Shown here piece by piece: positions 24,201 through 43,800 of a stretch of DNA of 64,000 bases. The position numbers were made by a program, and so were the translations under genes. Numbering within the stretch: the stretch's first letter is position 1; the number at the start of each line of letters is the position of its first letter. The notes beneath the pieces are model-generated. The model was not told the DNA's origin, made no database searches, and saw nothing but the letters and a program-made list of their open reading frames with translations. This DNA comes from Ptychodera flava (Eukaryota > Hemichordata > Enteropneusta > Ptychoderidae): positions 19,619,353 to 19,683,352 of the forward strand of contig NC_091946.1 of the NCBI RefSeq assembly GCF_041260155.1, in the 5' to 3' direction.

Positions 24201-26308
24201 CATCAAAATATAACGACATCTTTGCTTGCCAAGGTCGCTTGTCCGGGCAGTTGCATGCTCCCCGAAGTCAGGTAGTTGGTGGGAGACTGTAGTCAGAGTA
24301 ACGGACCTGTGCGAGCGGACGCTGGTATAACGAATGCCAAATACAATATGACGATCGCACATCACAACACAAATGACTACAATGACTTAACCCTTTGAAC
24401 CCTCACCCCGTAGTGACCTATGACATCATACGGACATTTTTTCGAGCAGGGTTCAAAGGGTTTTTAAGGTATACTGTCACCTGTTCCAATTTTGCCACAG
24501 TTACCATGGAAAGAGAAAATCTAACCAATCACAGATTTTAAGCGGGTGGCCGCTTTTTAAAAAACAGCGCCCTTACATGGGCATTTTGAAAGTCAAGGAA
24601 CGCCCCTTTGACCATATATGGGCATATTTAGATTACAGGTGACTGTATACCTTTAACAAAAGTGACTTGATGAACTGCCTTACTTCTATTTTCGATTGTC
24701 ATTCACAGTTTCTCGATGGCAATGTATTTACCATGGAACTTCGACTTGTCGGAGAAGTTGTTTCTTCTTCTACACTGGCCATCATTATACTTGGCATCAA
24801 GCTATAACACAGTGTAAGCTTCATGGAGGGACACTGGCTACTATTGATGATGCCGTTGAAGATGCATTCATCGGGGGTAGGCTAAAGTCTCACTTTTGTT
24901 ACTCCCGATTTTGTAGTACCGGAGAAGGAAAATCTTGATCACCACAAAAATGCTGTGATGCGAACACAACCACAATAATGTTTGCGTCTTATATATCTTC
25001 GGGTGGTAGTTTCGTTGTAATATAAGTTGATCAACACTTTGTAGCTGATATTTGACTGCAATTTAAGATTCAATTGGTTACATAAACGACGACTGATGTG
25101 AATAAAAAAGCATTCGGGAATCTCTCAAACTGTGATAATTTTACTTGTAGAGTGGTTGAAAAAATTAATTCACTTGGTTAGATACTGCAAAGTACTACAC
25201 GTTTGATAATAATAAATCTGATATATTTTAGACAAAATATTTTTTCAGATAAATACTATATATTGGTCTTGACTTGCTAGATATAATTAAAATCATTGAA
25301 AAATTTTATCGTCACGCACTCTAATAGTTCCCCTCTGTTTTATTTGAATTTCTATAGCTTTCAGTTATCGTCAGAAATCAACAATGTGGATTGGTTTAAA
25401 TGACAGAGCGATAGAAGGCATATGGAAGTGGTACAGCGGTTCCAAGGTAATCTATCTTCATGGACATAAAAGTCAGCGTTAATTTCACAAAGAGAGACAC
25501 CAACTCTTAGCTGTAAGCGAGCCTCTTAATGTCCCATTAATTTGTTCTGTTTGTGTGACGTTTCTTGATATACTCCTAAATTGTTTTGAAATGTCTATCG
25601 TCCAACATATCGATACGGTAAACATACATCACTTTTTATCGTCAAATGTTATCGTTGACAAATTAATTATAAGCTTATTCCGGATATGGATTCATATGTG
25701 AACGATAACATTGCCTTTTGTACACCCTTTTGCACTGTTCATTTCAACCCCTGTTAATTGCTTTAAATGTTTAGAAGAGGAGGGTTATTTGGAAAAGTGC
25801 ACATCTTTTCAGGGCTGCTGGGTGTAAAAGCAGTTTATATTAAAACTGAGATAAACCATTATGGAATCTGCAAGATAGCATACGTTTTTCTATCAAAATT
25901 GATGATTTGTCAAATGCAATGCTCGTTTTGTCGTACAGTACATTGAATGAAGAAGCAAAATACTGTTTCTGAAAAGAGACATTTTCACAAAATTTGACTA
26001 CAATAGAATGGCAAAATGCCTTGTTTAGTCTTTCTGGTGATACTTGAGTAAATGGCATCGATATAAGTCTACTGTGAATCATGATTTATGACAAAAGTAA
26101 GACATCGATGTATTTCGAGATTGTCGGTCCGGTATACCTCCAACAATTCCAAACGAATTTCATGCAGGTTGAATACTTCAACTGGGCAGCCAGACAGCCT
26201 GACAATTGGCGTGGAAATGAAGATTGCGTAGAAATATGGGATCGGGAAAAGGGGTTGTGGAATGACCGGAAATGCACCGAGAAGAGAGGTTACATCTGCA
26301 AAAAGTGA
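21111..26308 (+). CDS. secreted C-type lectin, four exons, 192 aa (lectin copy 2)
   Basis: Exons 21111-21291, 24709-24876, 25358-25446 and 26168-26308 join in phases 1, 1 and 0 to give 579 bp including the stop, without any frameshift. Residues 1-21 form a signal peptide (MLRLMIIAAMSLALTVSFCGA), 22-64 an acidic linker and about 66-191 one C-type lectin domain. Visible landmarks are an N-terminal hairpin (C66, C78), C96 before GGTLATI, WIGLND at 127-132, QPD at 156-158, WND at 177-179, and C166, C182 and C190, giving the usual pairs C96-C190 and C166-C182. QPD with WND is the combination associated with calcium-dependent galactose-type sugar binding. The product is probably a secreted carbohydrate-binding protein, perhaps in immunity. 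It is the intact paralogue of the decayed gene at 4727-9129. C74 has no obvious partner. Confidence 0.85.
21799..22160 (+). mobile_element. ~350-bp MITE-like family B, copy 2
   Basis: Begins TTAAGGTAGAACGCACCTCG and ends TTTCGAGGCACATACTATTT, with the internal GAGTTAACACAGGGATGGC and GGTTGACCCCAAATTTTC landmarks of the family. It lies in the large intron 1 of the intact lectin gene. Confidence 0.75.
23543..23640 (+). repeat. dispersed repeat, copy c
   Basis: Third copy of the repeat at 7821 and 8000 (GAACAAGAAATTTGATAT, GATTCACTATACATGGTAGT). Its 3' half forms the left arm of the foldback at 23605-23684. Confidence 0.6.
23605..23684. repeat. 37-bp foldback (near-perfect inverted repeat)
   Basis: The left arm 23605-23641 (CATGGTAGTCCATGAGGACA...) and right arm 23648-23684 are reverse complements with one mismatch, separated by a 6-base loop (TATTTG). 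If transcribed it would form a long hairpin. It lies within intron 1 of the intact lectin gene. Confidence 0.9.
24464..24655 (+). mobile_element. ~190-bp MITE-like family A, copy 3
   Basis: Ends TTAAGGTATACTGTCACCTG and CAGGTGACTGTATACCTTTAA. Internally almost identical to 17010-17204. It ends only about 50 bp before exon 2 of the intact lectin gene. Confidence 0.85.
24709..24876 (+). CDS. lectin copy 2, exon 2 (first half of lectin domain)
   Basis: Acceptor ATTCACAG and donor GGGG|GTAGGC. Encodes residues 61-116, from SRWQCIYHGTSTCRRSCFFF to DDAVEDAFIG. Phase 1 at both ends. Confidence 0.85.
25358..25446 (+). CDS. lectin copy 2, exon 3 (WIGLND core)
   Basis: Acceptor TTTCTATAG and donor TCCAAG|GTAATC. 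Encodes residues 117-146, including MWIGLND and GIWKWYSGSK. Its 89-bp length is the same as in copy 1. Confidence 0.85.
26168..26308 (+). CDS. lectin copy 2, exon 4 (QPD/WND sugar site, stop)
   Basis: Acceptor TTTCATGCAG. Encodes residues 147-192: VEYFNWAARQPDNW, then NEDCVEI, LWNDRKC and GYICKK, ending at TGA 26306-26308. Confidence 0.85.
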   Translation, partial: VEYFNWAARQPDNWRGNEDCVEIWDREKGLWNDRKCTEKRGYICKK

Positions 26309-27409
26309 GATTTAAACCGACCGGAACGCGATTATCAGCAAAAGTAAGATTATCCCTAACCAAACAGACAATTGAAGTGAACTGGTTATCTTATGCTGGA
26401 AGGTGATCACTGAAAAATAGTTCAATTGCAAACTTAATTAATTTTTGCAATCAGGACATTAAATTCACTGTTATTGAGATAATTGCTATATCATGAACTT
26501 TTCACAGGTAGGGCCATTGAAACCTTAATTGATTTAACAAGGCATAACTGTGACACGTTAACAGAAGATGAATACCGATACATGTATTTATAAATGTATT
26601 TTGCTCAGTTCTAAGAATTATGATTTCTAATTGACTAATGTAAGAACTTAATCTAAGATGGCTTTACTTGAAATTAACGTTTTACAGATTTATTGAAAAT
26701 GAGCACAACTCAAATAGGCGAAACCCCTGTATTTACTTATATTGATCAAATGTTTGACAGTACACTGCTGAAAAGAAATTCCCTGTGAATTTTCAAAGAA
26801 CCATTTAAATCTTTTGGACAGTATTGTTTCCCACTGCTACAGCGAAAAAGCATTCATTCCTCGAAATTTTTGCAAGACGAATTTGTTGTCAAACATCCAA
26901 CACCATTTTTACCGTTGGAAACTATCCAATTGTATATTATCGTTAACTTGTGTACATCACCCATTTGCAGCGATTTTCATTCTTTTGAGACGAAAGTGCC
27001 ACCTTTCAGCCTCAAATCTGACAATTACACAGAAATTGGGATTGATGGCATATTGGCTTATTGTTGTATTTTACCTTCTATATTTCATAATGAGAGCTGC
27101 AAATCATGAAGCTTTTACTGACAATTCATCTCATTTATTGAAGACATACTAATGCTTCAAAATTTCGGATGCTTTCTGCAGCAATGACAACAGAGCTGGA
27201 ATTTGCTAGGCTCTTTGACAAGTTAAGAAAGTTTGATGCAAACTAACGCAAAAGAAAAAGTCGTCATTGCAATAAAACACTCAATTCTTCAGCCAATTTG
27301 TAAATATGGACCACCTTCAACAACTTAATTTTTGAGCAAATTCTGTAAAATATTGCCACCGATACTTAAACATCGGATCTTGTCGCCTTCAGCAATAGTA
27401 CATTGTTTT

Positions 27410-27410
<1 letters not shown>
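26309..27410 (+). other. 3' flank of lectin copy 2, candidate polyA signal
   Basis: No further exon seen. A canonical AATAAA is at 27271-27276, about 960 bp after the stop, and an ATTAAA variant is near 26458. Either could end the transcript. The 26814-27152 frame has no recognisable content. Confidence 0.35.
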
Positions 27411-27461
<51 letters not shown>

Positions 27462-27463
27462 CG
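27411..27463. repeat. (GAT)n microsatellite
   Basis: About 17 copies of ATG/GAT. Confidence 0.95.
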
Positions 27464-28205
27464 ATTTTTTTAATTTTTACAGATGATTCCCTACAATACG
27501 GAGTTGAAGAAAGATGATCTTTAAAATGTGCCTGAATTTTTTTTGGCTATTAACCTAACTCATTACCCACTTCTGTAGTGTGGATTTCTCCTTCTTCTTC
27601 TTTAGACGTTACTTTTGTGTTGAGGTTTAAGTAAACCCTGTTCTGTTTTCAGTTATATATTATCCGCAAAATAAATGTGTCTAAAAAATACTTTCTGAAT
27701 GTGTCAAATATTGAATACTTTTACGCCAACGGTCTACGCTAAAAGAGTACATTATATAACTGCAAATGGTTTCCAGCTCAGTTACTGTACGGTGAGGCTT
27801 TTTCCGCAGTGTGGCTTACATGTAAATTGTTCTAAAACATGACTATCAGGTGCAATGATTTACGCCCGTTCCTTTGGTTTTACATATCATCGCTTGGTTG
27901 CGCATTATCTGTACGATTCCAAAAAGGTAAGCGGAGTTCACTCCAGCTGTATTCGATAACTTCAGCATTTTAGAAAAACTGTACAGTAATAACACAAGGT
28001 TAGCTACATACAAAACGGTCTCCAAATTCAGACATTATTTGATTATCCACTTCAGGTATGGCGACTGAAATGATTAAAAGTTCACAGGGCGACCTTCAAC
28101 TCTTGATTATATTCACCTGGAGGATAGAATTTGTCACCAAGGATATCTGATGTCCAATTTAGCGATGTATTCGTTGCTTTAAGTTTGTTTTAGACGTATG
28201 ATAGC

Positions 28206-28208
<3 letters not shown>

Positions 28209-28252
<44 letters not shown>
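28209..28252. repeat. (GT)n microsatellite
   Basis: About 22 GT dinucleotides about 90 bp upstream of the SINE-like head. Confidence 0.95.
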
Positions 28253-28258
<6 letters not shown>

Positions 28259-28340
28259 CTCTATGAACTCTACAGCGTGGTGACGGCTCGCAGTAAGAAA
28301 ATTGTAACAACTTAGCTCTGTTATTGAACCACTTTTTAAG

Positions 28341-28434
28341 GGTAGTGATTTAGCCGAGCGGTTTTGACTGTGATGTCTTCGCTATAGGTGACTAGGTACC
28401 GTACGTCAATTGGGAGTTCGAATCCGAGCGAGAC
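28341..28434 (+). mobile_element. tRNA-derived SINE-like head with pol III A and B boxes
   Basis: An A box TAGCCGAGCGG (28351-28361) and a B box GTTCGAATCC (28416-28425) lie 54 bp apart, as in a type 2 (Leu/Ser-like) tRNA. The first bases GGTAGTG also resemble a tRNA 5' end. The acceptor and T stems do not pair at the 3' side, so this is not a working tRNA. A tRNA-derived SINE or a tRNA pseudogene fits better. The SINE tail probably continues past 28434. Confidence 0.6.
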
Positions 28435-30200
28435 TGAACTGAATTCTGTTAAGTGACTCTATTCGACGTAGACGTTAGGACATCAAAAGTATTTTGTTCG
28501 GTGAAATAAAACTGATAACTCATGATAGAAAGGGCAGGGTCATTGCTCATTACTCATTACTGAATAAAATTGTTACATCAATACAACCATCATGAGCACC
28601 ATACCCTGAACAGGTAACAAATTGTGATCTTATCCAAACTTTTAAGTATTATCATTTGCATTTGAGTGGTTGTAATTTGTTTATCCTACCATCAGAAGTT
28701 TGTATTGTGGTTCGAATTCCGTCACAATAGGTACAAAAGGTAACACTAATATCTAAAACAGACTAGTGCTGGAACTGAAATTCTTTGTTTTGTCTGCGTT
28801 ATTGAGTATGATAACTGCTTTCCAATGAGCAAATCTCAAGCCACAAGGAGAATCTCTCAAACTCACGAGAGAGGAGAATTCTAAATGAGCCTTCTGTAAT
28901 TTTGTATACATGTATGTCCTTGAAGTATTTACATTTCACGGTAGTGAGTGAGTAATAAACCATAATAACAATCATAAGGCATTTTGAGCTAGTTGCATCG
29001 TTTTATTTTGCATCTAAAATAATGAAAAGTGGTATGTTCCTAGTATGAAATACTGATTGGTTGCAAAAGTACAATCCTGGCAAATACGTTGAGTGCCATC
29101 TGTTTATAATTGCCATGGACGAATCGCCCCGTCGGCGATTTTCGCCGACACGAATGCGTCTATTTTGAACTCGGCTATCGATAATTTCAATGATCACATC
29201 AGGTCACGTTTTCATAATAGACGAGCTCGAGCACGTGGCATCAGTTCTGAAGCGTACAGAAACGCATTTCTGTCAGACTGGCCAATCGAGAAGTTTGTAA
29301 GAAACACGACGAAATACCTGGAGGCAAATACCATACAAACCATATTCCTACAGAGTCAACATCTCTCAGTTTGTCCCAAAAACGATAGATATTTCAGACT
29401 AAAGCTGAATTGCTATGGTAATTGAACATTGACTAGATGCCAATCATTTCCAATAATATCATACATTAAAATATTTTAAGACAAAAACTAAAGTGAGTGA
29501 TTTTTTTGCTGCCAGAATGATATTGAGACACGTTTCTGAACTGAGGTCAATGATCGTTTCCTCGCCAAGTGCCACACAAAATTTCAGGTCATAGCTACTC
29601 TTTTGTTTCCTAGTAACATAGTATAAAAGAGAGCAATCGACGGAGAAAGGAACGTTTTCAAGGATTTCAACACGTATAACTCGATGTTCAACTTATACAT
29701 AGACACGGAGACGGAAATGTAGGCGGCCATGGAAACGAATCACGCACACATGAATGCGCGCGCGTGTGTACTTACATCAATGTGTTATGGTCTGTTACAT
29801 TTTTACATGGGGAATTGAAGGAAATTGTGGATTGTCACTCATCGCCCTTATTAATACAAATAAATCAGCCCAATCATTATTGTCTTGTATTAAATATTTA
29901 TTTCATTGGCATATTTCATGGATGAAAATATGCAATATATATGTTAAGGAGCAAATGTGGGTCATTACTCGGCAAAAAGAAAACATTGTTCTTCGATGAA
30001 AAGTTTCGTGTTCTCCTTCGATATAAAAACTGACAAAAACTGTCTTAGAAGTACTCAGAATAGTAGGATATGTCATGTCGAATCAATCACGTGGTTCGTA
30101 ACTTTTCTCTCAAGCCTTCAGTTTTATTTAAAAGGCGATCCCTTTCTCTTATGGAGGCTAAAAATATATTATATTATCGTTGTTGCAACATATTTACATT
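28435..30200. other. no firm gene
   Basis: A 110-codon + frame at 29093-29425 is open and somewhat basic, but it lacks a family signature and splice support. A small perfect hairpin (GTCGGCGA-TTT-TCGCCGAC) lies at 29131-29149. Otherwise I see nothing. Confidence 0.4.
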
Positions 30201-30206
30201 TTTATT
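30201..30206 (-). terminator. candidate polyA signal of the nuclear receptor
   Basis: AATAAA on the minus strand (TTTATT on +), 312 bp beyond the stop codon at 30518-30520. A second AATAAA lies at 30123-30128. Confidence 0.4.
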
Positions 30207-30517
30207 AGTCTAGCGCCCTCACCTGTTGCACTGACATGGATCCATGGAGAGCAGCCAAAATAAGAGACAGAAAGAAGTGTTGTTTTATCTATTCATGACT
30301 CATGAGGGCGCACAGCATTGGTCCGTAACTTGATTTTCTCACATCTGTATTACAATTGTATTGGCACAAAGAAAGGTCTATTTTATCATCATATATACAT
30401 ATAATTTGTTCATGTTTTCTGATAAATGGATTTTCTCTTTTGCACATTTACTGTATTTAAAAAGCGATCAATATTTTCGACAAAGTTCATTTCCGTGTTT
30501 TTATAGGGAATTTTGTT

Positions 30518-38912
<8,395 letters not shown>

Positions 38913-41900
38913 GTTGGAGAATTAAGAAATGACCAAAAAAAAAGTGTTAGTGGTACATGTTCGTTATATCGCCTCGATCCCAAAGAAATGTGCGACTCGT
39001 GGTCTGGATGAATGTGAGCATAGATCGTTACGTGTATTTGTTCGAACACGGTTCTCAAAGAACGTTGACACAGTTCATGATCGGGCGGAGCATTTGCATC
39101 CTCGCCCGACGGCTTGCCATTTAAAACCGTTCAGAAATCAAAAAAGCGGCCAAAGCATTGGGACAGCTGCGGGCATACAGCTTAGAGTGCGCTCTTAGTA
39201 CGACACTAAAATGACCGGTAAAAGTAGCAAAACACCAACATATTTTTAGATTCCGAAGATGGAGGACAAGTCAATATACATGCACGAAAAAATGAAATAT
39301 TGTTTAATAAAGCAACACTTAACTTGTGAAAGTACTCGGACAAGCGTTTTTTTCTGATAGACATTATTGTCTCATTTGGTTGTCTTTGACACGGTAAACA
39401 CAGAACAAAGACTTAAACACAAATTGAAGTTTCGATGCAACGTCCTACACTATATACGACATGATGAAAATACAAGACGGGTGGCATTTCCCGCCCCAAA
39501 TGAATCTGTTTTGATTGTCATTTCTAATTCTCATATATAAATCGACAAGTCCCTATTGTTTCAATCATTTTATCGTTCATACTCGCAGACGTGCGTTTCC
39601 GATTCAGCCTTGCTCCATCTTCGCTTTGACGAGCGGACTATGCTGTATGTCGGTGAATAACATAGTCAGATTCTGTTAAACCTTTTTTTCGCACGGAAAG
39701 CAGACTTAAACCGATATTAAAACCCATGAACTGTATTTTTTTGCTTTTTTTGTTCGATAATATGGTTTGAAATCAAAAGCAGCTTATGTAAAAATGTTCA
39801 CCGAAGTGTGACCACAGAATGTTCACAAACATCAACTTGGTGACGAATGTACGACTTAGATTTTAACAACTAAATAAATTCCGACTTGCAAGTCGGCGTC
39901 ATGCCACGCGTGAGCGAGGACACAAAAAATGTGAACAGCCGACCGAATCCATCGCCAAGGATTGAAATTCTGACGTTTTCAAAGACAATATGGCTTACTA
40001 ATGGAAATCAAAAACACCGCTCATCACTCACTGCAAATAAAGATACAGCTAACGGGTCTTTGAGTCGGTTCCTAAAGCTGCATGGGTGCGTTAGTACAAT
40101 AATGCCACATTATCAACAATGAACAACAGCTCCCAATTATCAGACAAATACGAAACACAAAGTTTGATATCTATAAGTCTGCAGTATAGGGGCCGACAAA
40201 AATTACTCTCGTTTGCTCCAGGTCGTGTTTTACTTTGTCTGAGAGAGTTCGTGTCGCTGACGACATCAACGAGGGAACCGAGAATTCAGCTGAAAACGAT
40301 CACTCTTTCATTCACCGTTGTTCCGGTTGCTGCAGCTTGAGTGAGCACGAGGGGACTCCTTCTCGTATGAAGCGACAAGCTCGTGACAGTAATAGTTCAA
40401 CTCGGACATTTAGGGGGCTGAGCTCTTTGTTACATTTTCTTCAAAAAGTCACGATCAGTCTCGTGCGAGCTGTCATCAGGATGGCTGCGGTACGCCCGCT
40501 GTGTCAATTTGACCATACAAGAGATTAGCGGACATCGCAATTGTTTTGATTCCCTAATGAAATTCCCCGAAGCGAATCGCCCATTATGAATGGTATCTCT
40601 CTCATAACGCAATGTTTTTTTCCCCTTTCTTGAACCTGCCAAACGCCAGAATCAAAGCAACAAAGCAAACAGTACAATGAATCTGTGCGCGACGCAACGC
40701 GGTTTTCGGCGAAAGACACTTGAAACAATTCAAAAGCGTTTAACACGCGCGCAATTAATTACTGGAGTGGTTTTTGTGGCTCGTCTTATCGAACGTCGGC
40801 TTTAATTGCCGTCGCCGGCAACGGGTCACCTGGATGCTTTGTTAAGTGGACACCCAAACCGACGAATCGATCTCTGTTGGTCGCGCTGAATGGCAGGCTG
40901 ACCGCGTGTCTGTGAAAAACAGAAAACACAGAACGTCAAAATAGACCACTTGAATCGCTGAAACTGAGTCAAAACAGGCCTCGCGTTTCCCTTCATAGTA
41001 AATCCCCGCTTCTTTACACACTGTGTATTCATTTGGGCGAGCCTATCTCACTTTCGGGTGTTCGATAAGACTCCGCGCGCTGCAAGTCACGAAGTAGGGA
41101 CGACGAATTGTTAGAAGTTCGCCCTGTCTAATCCCTGTCATATCCTTGTCCGCTTTGTCAAAAATTGTTGGTGAACCTGAATTTCTAGCTTTGGCAGTAG
41201 TAATGATACAAATTTCTGTTTACACCTTGTACATCCCAGTCTTGTACCAAAGTCCCAATAAGGCTGGTCTATTTGTGTAAAAGATGTCCCATACATTTGG
41301 GTCTTTAATATATGATCCGTTTGCAATTTTCTTTAAATCTACGTGGAAATAATCATATCTTACCCTTCTTTCGGTAGAGTGTGTCCCATACTCATCCACC
41401 TATATTTTTATCAAGCTACGTTGAAGTTCGCAATACACCTTACGTACTTGGCGGAATCGCGTGTCTCTATTTTCGGTTTTGATCGAAAGAGTGTGCGAAC
41501 AAAGTTTGTTTGTTTATCGCTCGTTTACAACTTTCGTCAGCAACTAAAATCGGTTCTTATACGGAATTACTTAAAGAAGAAGTTACTGTCATGACAATTC
41601 ATAAGTTTTGTTTCGATATCATTTTACCGCCACGCGAAAGTCGTTCACGCCAAGTTCTATACACCAGCCGTTCACATTTGAAAATAGCGTAGAAATACCA
41701 CACGACCCGGTGACACTATTCCCCTAAAGTGTTCATCAACTCAAGATTTGAACGATAAATTCAAAGGGTCGAAAATTCAACGAAAACTTTGGTAGGCAAA
41801 TCTACGCGCATAATACTTTTTTAAGGTCAAGCGACAAAAGCTTTGCAAACGCAGAATAATTGCGGCGCTAAAGTCCAAAATGAATATTGTTTGCTCATGG

Positions 41901-43785
41901 CTACTCAAAGTGAGATCGAAATGTAACATTAAATCCCTAAAATATGACGAGAAAATTATTTATTTGTTGTCTTTGAGAGAAAGCAGAATTTAAGACCCGC
42001 AGAATCAACACTTGATATTCCACAAAAGAGAACACGCGTCTTCAATCTTTCGCCTCTATCAGCAGAAAAGAAAATTCTTCAGTATTTTTATTGACAAAAC
42101 AGACGATACAAACTGCATCTAATTCACTTATGTCGCTTGGGGTTGTATCCTAGACGGCGCTGCAGAAATGCGTGTATGTTCCATCAACTCTTTAATCCAT
42201 GAATTATGGAATTTCTGACTATATAATTATATCATTCTAATTATATAATTTCTCATTTCCATCTATGATGTAGCTTGAATTTTTAAAAAGAAATTGACAA
42301 ACACCAGAAACAAAACAATTTGAGATGTGTACCTTGAAATGTACTTTAACTGACCGACTTAAATCACTACTCAGTGGGTTTGTTTGTTCCACGTTAGATT
42401 GTTTGTAGGTTGTTGGGCATTATTGGGGGCTTTGGTTCTCTTCTTTTATAACTAAGTCTCCAAGTGCAACTTGACGGAAACTGCTTTATATCATCAAAAA
42501 TATTAAAGAAACTTCGGGAAATTACAGTGTAAGGTGCATTTATTTGGCTTGAAAATAATAGCTGTTTGACCGAAAAGTATTGTACAAATATAATTGCTTG
42601 TCCGAGTTAAAATCACTGGAATTTTTGAAAAGTTAAAATAAATAAACCGCGTAGATCACAGATGAGAAACAAAATTTAAAAAATTAGAAATTGAGTATGT
42701 TCTTATGCAGCATCACATTAGATTTTAAATACCTATGGTATTATAATAACGCATTTTGTAAATTTTTAATTTTATCATGGGAAAACTAAAAATCGGTTAA
42801 ACATTAACAAAACTAACTATTCGACTTCATAATGTCGCTGGACGTAGTAAATTTCTATTACAGTGACTCTATAGATGAACGTCATGCTCGTTTGTTTATA
42901 TATAATTTCAATCGAAAGGTGGGGAGGATTTTGACCACATGTCTTTGGAGTTTTTATACTTTTATCTGTTTATTTTACAGACAGAATGAAATGCACAATA
43001 AAAACAGACCCTTGATTCGTGAAGCAAGCTTCCCAACTCGTGCATGCAAGCCTGAAGCGTTCATCATATTCTCTGAACGTTGTCCATACTCACCCATTTT
43101 TTTCTGCAAGGTCGGCACAAAATTTATCCAAAAATGAGTTGCCTTGGATTTCTTTCCCCTGGTAAAAACGGATCGGCTGGCGTGATGCAGCTAGCCGAGA
43201 AAGCAGCGAGTTCGTGTCACTCCTGGTGACTCCGCGCTTGTACCTCAATACACACAAATATCAAATGACACGGCGACTGCGGAAAGTCTGCGCGACTCTG
43301 TTTAAAATTGATGGGTTACAGAAACGAGCACGCAGTTGACTCAGCATACTGCTTATAAGGCCTTTGTACCTCCCAAAATATTTTTTGCGTAAATTATGAC
43401 ACTATCAACTTAACTTTCCAGTGTTGAGGCTGTTCAGAGTATCTCATCCACCCCTCCGATCCATTCCGATTTAGCCAATGAAACGGCACTTTCACGGGTA
43501 TTGCCGGCAGAGTCAATGGTTTTCCTTTTCATATGCAAATATTTAAGTCACGGTGAATTATGTCTTACTGACGTCAAAAATTAATTTTCAAAAATTCAGA
43601 ACGGTTGAAATTAATATTTTTGACCTCATGGCCGGCCGTAATTCAGTTCACTTTAATTGGGAACAAATTTAGGGTGACTTGTAAATCACCGAGGCTGTTC
43701 AAATTTTCGCGTCTACTGTATGTTTTATTCGTCACTATTTCGTTATAAACCTGTCGGTAGGTATTAAACCGTTCCTTCGAGTTTT
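38913..43785. other. receptor 5' flank and gene-free DNA
   Basis: The region just upstream of the receptor ATG must hold its 5' untranslated sequence and promoter, but no TATA box or clear start site can be fixed. From about 39.0 to 41.7 kb the DNA has more CpG than the AT-rich surroundings. Frames such as 39886-40122 and 40235-40528 show no family features. A short AT-rich inverted repeat is at about 42215-42247. Confidence 0.4.
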
Positions 43786-43786
43786 A

Positions 43787-43800
43787 TTTTGGCGGGAATA
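43787..43800 (+). promoter_or_regulatory. E2F-like motif
   Basis: TTTTGGCGGGAATA matches the E2F core TTTGGCGGGAA. There is no gene next to it in this window. Confidence 0.3.

Noticed and set aside
28700..28730. Second B-box-like GGTTCGAATTCC
   Set aside because: No A box at a suitable distance upstream; probably chance.
29093..29425. 110-codon + frame
   Set aside because: Open and basic but with no family match, no splice support and no ATG context that decides a start. Kept as a remark only.
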